Shown here in pieces: positions 6,612-8,751 of a stretch of 8,751 nucleotides of DNA; within the stretch, counting starts at the first letter, position 1, and each line of letters begins with the position of its first letter. The translations under genes were made by a program, and so were the position numbers. Origin of the DNA: JBCCFK01 sp965262315 (lineage in GTDB: Bacteria > Actinomycetota > Acidimicrobiia > Acidimicrobiales > UBA8592). Under the pieces are notes generated by a model. That model searched no databases. It was given only the letters and a program-made list of their open reading frames with translations, and was not told the DNA's origin. The stretch is taken from assembly GCA_965262315.1 (NCBI GenBank), contig CBDHFJ010000078.1:1-8751 (forward strand), given 5' to 3'.

Positions 6612-7540
6612 ATGGCCGCACCCCGTCGCACCGGTCGGTCCAGGTTCCCGCTCTTCGTGCTGTTCCTGACGTCGGTGACTCTCCTCACGTTGGACGCGCG
6701 CGACTTCGCGCCCGTCGAACGCCTCAAGGACGGGATCGCCGCGGTCGTGAGTCCGTTCCGCAGCCTCGGTGATCGAGCGTTCAGCCCCATCGGCGACGCG
6801 TGGACCGCCATCGGCGAGAACGACGAGCTGGAGAGCGAGCTGGAGCGCCTCCGCGAGGAGGTCGAGGTCCTGACGGCCGACCGCATCGCCGACACGGGTG
6901 CCGCCGAGGAGCTCGAGGACCTCAAGCGTGAGCTCGACCTCCCCGTCTCCGACGACTACGACACCGTGGTCGCCGAGGTGGTGGCCGGGTCGATCTCCAA
7001 CTTCGACGAGTTCGTCGTCGAGATCAACCAGGGGTCCTTCGACGGCATCCGTGACGGGATGCCCGTGGTCACCGCCGGCGGCCTGGTGGGACGTGTCGAG
7101 GACACCGGCGCGCAGAACGCGCGCGTCCGCCTCATCACCGACCCCACCGTGTCGGTCGCCATCCAGGTGCTGGGCACCGAGACCGTCGGTCTCATGACCG
7201 GCCGGGGCGACAACCAACGGCTCCGCGTCGGCAACGGCAGCGTGCGCGTCGACGAGGAAGCCGAGATCGGTGACTTCGTGGTCACCTCCGGCAGTCCGGG
7301 GAGCCTCTATCCCTTCGGTCTGGCCGTGGGCACCGTGGCCGAGGTCGAGATCGACCAGGGCACGCTCGAGAAGCGACTGTTCATCGAGCCATCGTCCTCG
7401 TTGACGCGCCTGCGCTTCGTCACCGTCGTGCTGTTCGACCCCGAAGCGCCCACCGAGGAGACGGAGCCCACCCCGACGACGCCGAGCCCACCACCGACGA
7501 TGGCGCCCAGGCGACCGAGACCGGCGAGGGCGGCGGATGA
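6612..7540 (+). CDS. mreC: Rod-shape-determining protein MreC, with an indel in the C-terminal tail near 7473
   Basis: Membrane-anchored periplasmic-side scaffold that links MreB and MreD to PBP2 and activates it. Seen: a short cytoplasmic N terminus, one membrane segment (about residues 12-27, FPLFVLFLTSVTLLTL), a coiled coil (about 69-110, rich in Glu, Leu and Arg), then the beta-barrel domain with INQGSFDGIRDGMPVV, GGLVGRV, VRLITDPTVSVAIQV and VTSGSPGSLYPFGLAVG. Frame 3 holds to about 7472; the tail then belongs in frame 2 (…DDAEPTTDDGAQATETGEGGG) and stops at TGA 7538-7540, overlapping the mreD ATG. The evidence for a missing base is internal: a 21-bp repeat whose first copy is 20 bp. Restored, the product is 309 residues. 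Read as given, frame 3 runs on without a stop into the second half of mreD and makes a false fusion. ATG 6612 has no visible Shine-Dalgarno. Confidence 0.92.
7464..7504 (+). repeat. Imperfect 21-bp tandem repeat in the mreC tail, first copy one base short
   Basis: GAGCCCACC-CCGACGACGCC (7464-7483, 20 nt) is followed by GAGCCCACCACCGACGATGGC (7484-7504, 21 nt). Restoring the missing A after 7472 gives two in-frame copies, EPTTDDA and EPTTDDG, of an acidic tail repeat. Confidence 0.8.
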
Positions 7541-8063
7541 TCGCGAGCACGATCAAGACGGCCGTCATCCTGGTCATCGTCCTGGTGTTCCAGGTCGAAC
7601 TGTTCAGCGACCTCCGCTTCTTCGGGGTCATGCCAGAACTGCTGCTGGGAGCGGCAATCGCCGGCGGCTGGAACGCCGGCCCGAACGCGGCGCCACGGTC
7701 GGATTCTGTGCCGGCATGTTGTACGACCTCTACCTGCCCACCCCGTTGGCGCTGTCGGCGTTGTCCTACATGCTCGTCGCCTTCGCCGTCGGGGTCATCT
7801 CCGCCGGAATCGCCGAGGCGGGCGAGACCCCCATCCGCCGAGCCGTGTCGTTCGTGGCGCTGCCGATCGGCATCACACTGTTCATCGTGCTGGGCGAGCT
7901 GTTGGGCCAGGACCTCTACACCGACACCTATGCGAAGCTCGTGATCATCGCCACGATCTACACGGGGCTCCTCATGCCACCCATCCACGCCGGCATGCGA
8001 TGGGCGTTCGGGGTCGGCGGTCGCGGCGCGCCCACACCAATGCGCTTCGAGATGGTGGAATGA
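7537..8063 (+). CDS. mreD: Rod-shape-determining protein MreD, frame-interrupted near 7680
   Basis: Polytopic membrane protein of the elongasome that works with MreC. The ATG at 7537 overlaps the restored mreC stop (ATGA). The first half is in frame 1: MIASTIKTAVILVIVLVFQ, a membrane helix, then FFGVMPELLLGAAIAGGWNAG. The second half is in frame 3 from about 7680 (PERGATVGFCAGMLYDLYLP, then LSALSYMLVAFAVGVISAG, VALPIGITLFIVLGELLG and LVIIATIYTGLLMPPI) to TGA 8061-8063. One missing C in the CCC run at 7680-7682 restores GPERGATVGF, a typical MreD motif, and gives 175 residues with about five membrane helices, the usual size. The break is most simply a sequencing error; a real frameshift would remove most of the protein. 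Confidence 0.9.
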
Positions 8064-8093
8064 AGGGCGTCATGGCATCTCTCCGTCCGGCCC

Positions 8094-8099
8094 AGGGGG
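8094..8099 (+). promoter_or_regulatory. Shine-Dalgarno AGGGGG that decides the mrdA start
   Basis: AGGGGG ends 7 nt before ATG 8107 and only 1 nt before the in-frame GTG at 8101, so it supports ATG 8107 as the start of the PBP2 gene. Confidence 0.55.
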
Positions 8100-8106
8100 C
8101 GTGCTG

Positions 8107-8751
8107 ATGGTGGTCGACACCCGCGCCGGCCGCCTGCGCATGAGCCTGCTCGGCGGCGTCGCGCTCGCGCTGTTCGCCGCGTTGTTCGCGCGCGTGTGGT
8201 TCCTCCAGATCATGAGCGAGCAGGAGTTCGTGCAGCTCGCCGAGGGCAACACCGAACGGGTCATCGAGGAGCTGGCGCCCCGGGGCCGGATCCTCGACGC
8301 GAGCGGCCGGGTGCTGGTGGACAACCGTCCCTCCATCGTGATCACCATCGATCGCGAGACGGTGGCCAAGAGCATCCCCGAGGACGAGCTCCAGGACATG
8401 TTCCTGCGGCTCGCGCAGGAGATCTCCCAGACGGGCAAGCTGACCAAGGTTCGCGAGATCGACGCCGCCTTCGCGTCGGACCGCTTCGGGCCGTTCGCGG
8501 AAGTGCCGGTGGTGCGCGACGTGTCCGAAGAGCTGCAGCTCTACCTCGCCGAGCGCTCCCACGAGTTCCCCGGCGTCAACTCCCAGGTGGTGCTGGTGCG
8601 GACCTATCCGTACGGCAACCTGGCGGCACACATCCTGGGCTACGTCGGAGCGCTCAACGAGGAGGAGGCCGAGCGCCTCGAGGGCGACGGCTACCTGGCC
8701 AACGACGAGATCGGCAAGAGCGGCATCGAGCTGTTCTACGAGGACGCACTG
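8107..8751 (+). CDS. mrdA: Penicillin-binding protein 2 (elongasome transpeptidase), N-terminal part, 3'-truncated by window edge
   Basis: Class B PBP that cross-links peptidoglycan in the lateral wall together with RodA and MreC. 215 residues are visible. They show a short cytoplasmic start, one membrane anchor (about residues 13-32, LLGGVALALFAALFARVWFL), the beta-strand signature APRGRILD at 57-64 followed by VLVDNRPSIVITID, the PBP-dimer domain, YPYGNLAAHILGYVG, and IGKSGIELFYE near the edge. The transpeptidase domain with SxxK, SxN and KTG motifs lies beyond the window. The start ATG 8107 is chosen for its AGGGGG site; GTG 8101 is an alternative. A 15-codon frame (ATG 8060 to TGA 8105-8107) fills the gap from mreD and overlaps the start as TGATG. 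FtsI is less likely, because the gene follows mreBCD and has the PBP2-type IGKSGIE segment. Confidence 0.93.
   Translation, partial: MVVDTRAGRLRMSLLGGVALALFAALFARVWFLQIMSEQEFVQLAEGNTERVIEELAPRGRILDASGRVLVDNRPSIVITIDRETVAKSIPEDELQDMFLRLAQEISQTGKLTKVREIDAAFASDRFGPFAEVPVVRDVSEELQLYLAERSHEFPGVNSQVVLVRTYPYGNLAAHILGYVGALNEEEAERLEGDGYLANDEIGKSGIELFYEDAL

Noticed and set aside
5136..7988. 950-codon open frame on the minus strand
   Set aside because: It lies opposite ndk, mreB, mreC and mreD, all of which have clear family motifs. Its translation is low-complexity (Asp, Gly, His, Val, Arg) as expected from the reverse complement of GC-rich coding sequence.
6612..8063. MreC-MreD fusion protein of 483 residues
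   Set aside because: The middle (about 7473-7680) translates to Arg/Pro-rich nonsense, while the correct mreC tail and mreD N terminus are in other frames. The fusion is produced by two indels.
1..8751. CRISPR arrays, tRNA or rRNA genes, insertion sequences, toxin-antitoxin or defence genes
   Set aside because: No regularly spaced repeats, cloverleaf sequences, transposase motifs or terminal repeats were seen. All but short gaps are occupied by housekeeping genes.

Overview
The window is a GC-rich stretch of chromosome from an actinobacterium. Codon use, TANNNT-type -10 elements, a ClpP that resembles actinobacterial ClpP2, and the gene order (tig-clpP-clpX-folC-ndk-mreBCD-mrdA) all point that way. 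I lean towards the class Acidimicrobiia or a relative, but that is an inference from gene order and protein style, not a search. All genes are on the + strand, and nothing in base or codon use suggests horizontal transfer.

Layout. Positions 1-3332 hold a protein-quality block: trigger factor (tig, 5' end outside the window), ClpP peptidase and the ClpX unfoldase, tightly packed (TGATG overlap between tig and clpP, 21 nt between clpP and clpX). Positions 3369-5206 hold folC (folylpolyglutamate/dihydrofolate synthase) and ndk (nucleoside diphosphate kinase), separated by a long hairpin. Positions 5207-5537 are a real intergenic region with a GC-rich hairpin after ndk, a small inverted repeat, a cluster of CATG words and two candidate sigma-A promoters in tandem. 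Positions 5538-8751 hold the elongasome operon mreB-mreC-mreD-mrdA (PBP2), with the last gene cut by the window edge; rodA would be expected next.

How the genes work together. TF, ClpP and ClpX cover folding of nascent chains and regulated proteolysis. FolC and Ndk supply polyglutamylated folates and nucleoside triphosphates. MreB, MreC, MreD and PBP2 build the lateral-wall peptidoglycan machine that gives a rod shape.

The most notable observation is that four conserved genes have broken reading frames in this sequence: tig near 838, clpX near 2725-2733, mreC near 7473 and mreD near 7680. In each case the protein continues in another frame with full family similarity, and adding or removing one or two bases (several in short G or C runs) restores a normal-length product. 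The mreC case can be shown from the sequence itself, because a 21-bp tandem repeat has one 20-bp copy. The best explanation is uncorrected indel errors in a draft or long-read assembly, not real pseudogenes and not programmed frameshifting. I found no undescribed system, mobile element, CRISPR array, tRNA or rRNA here.
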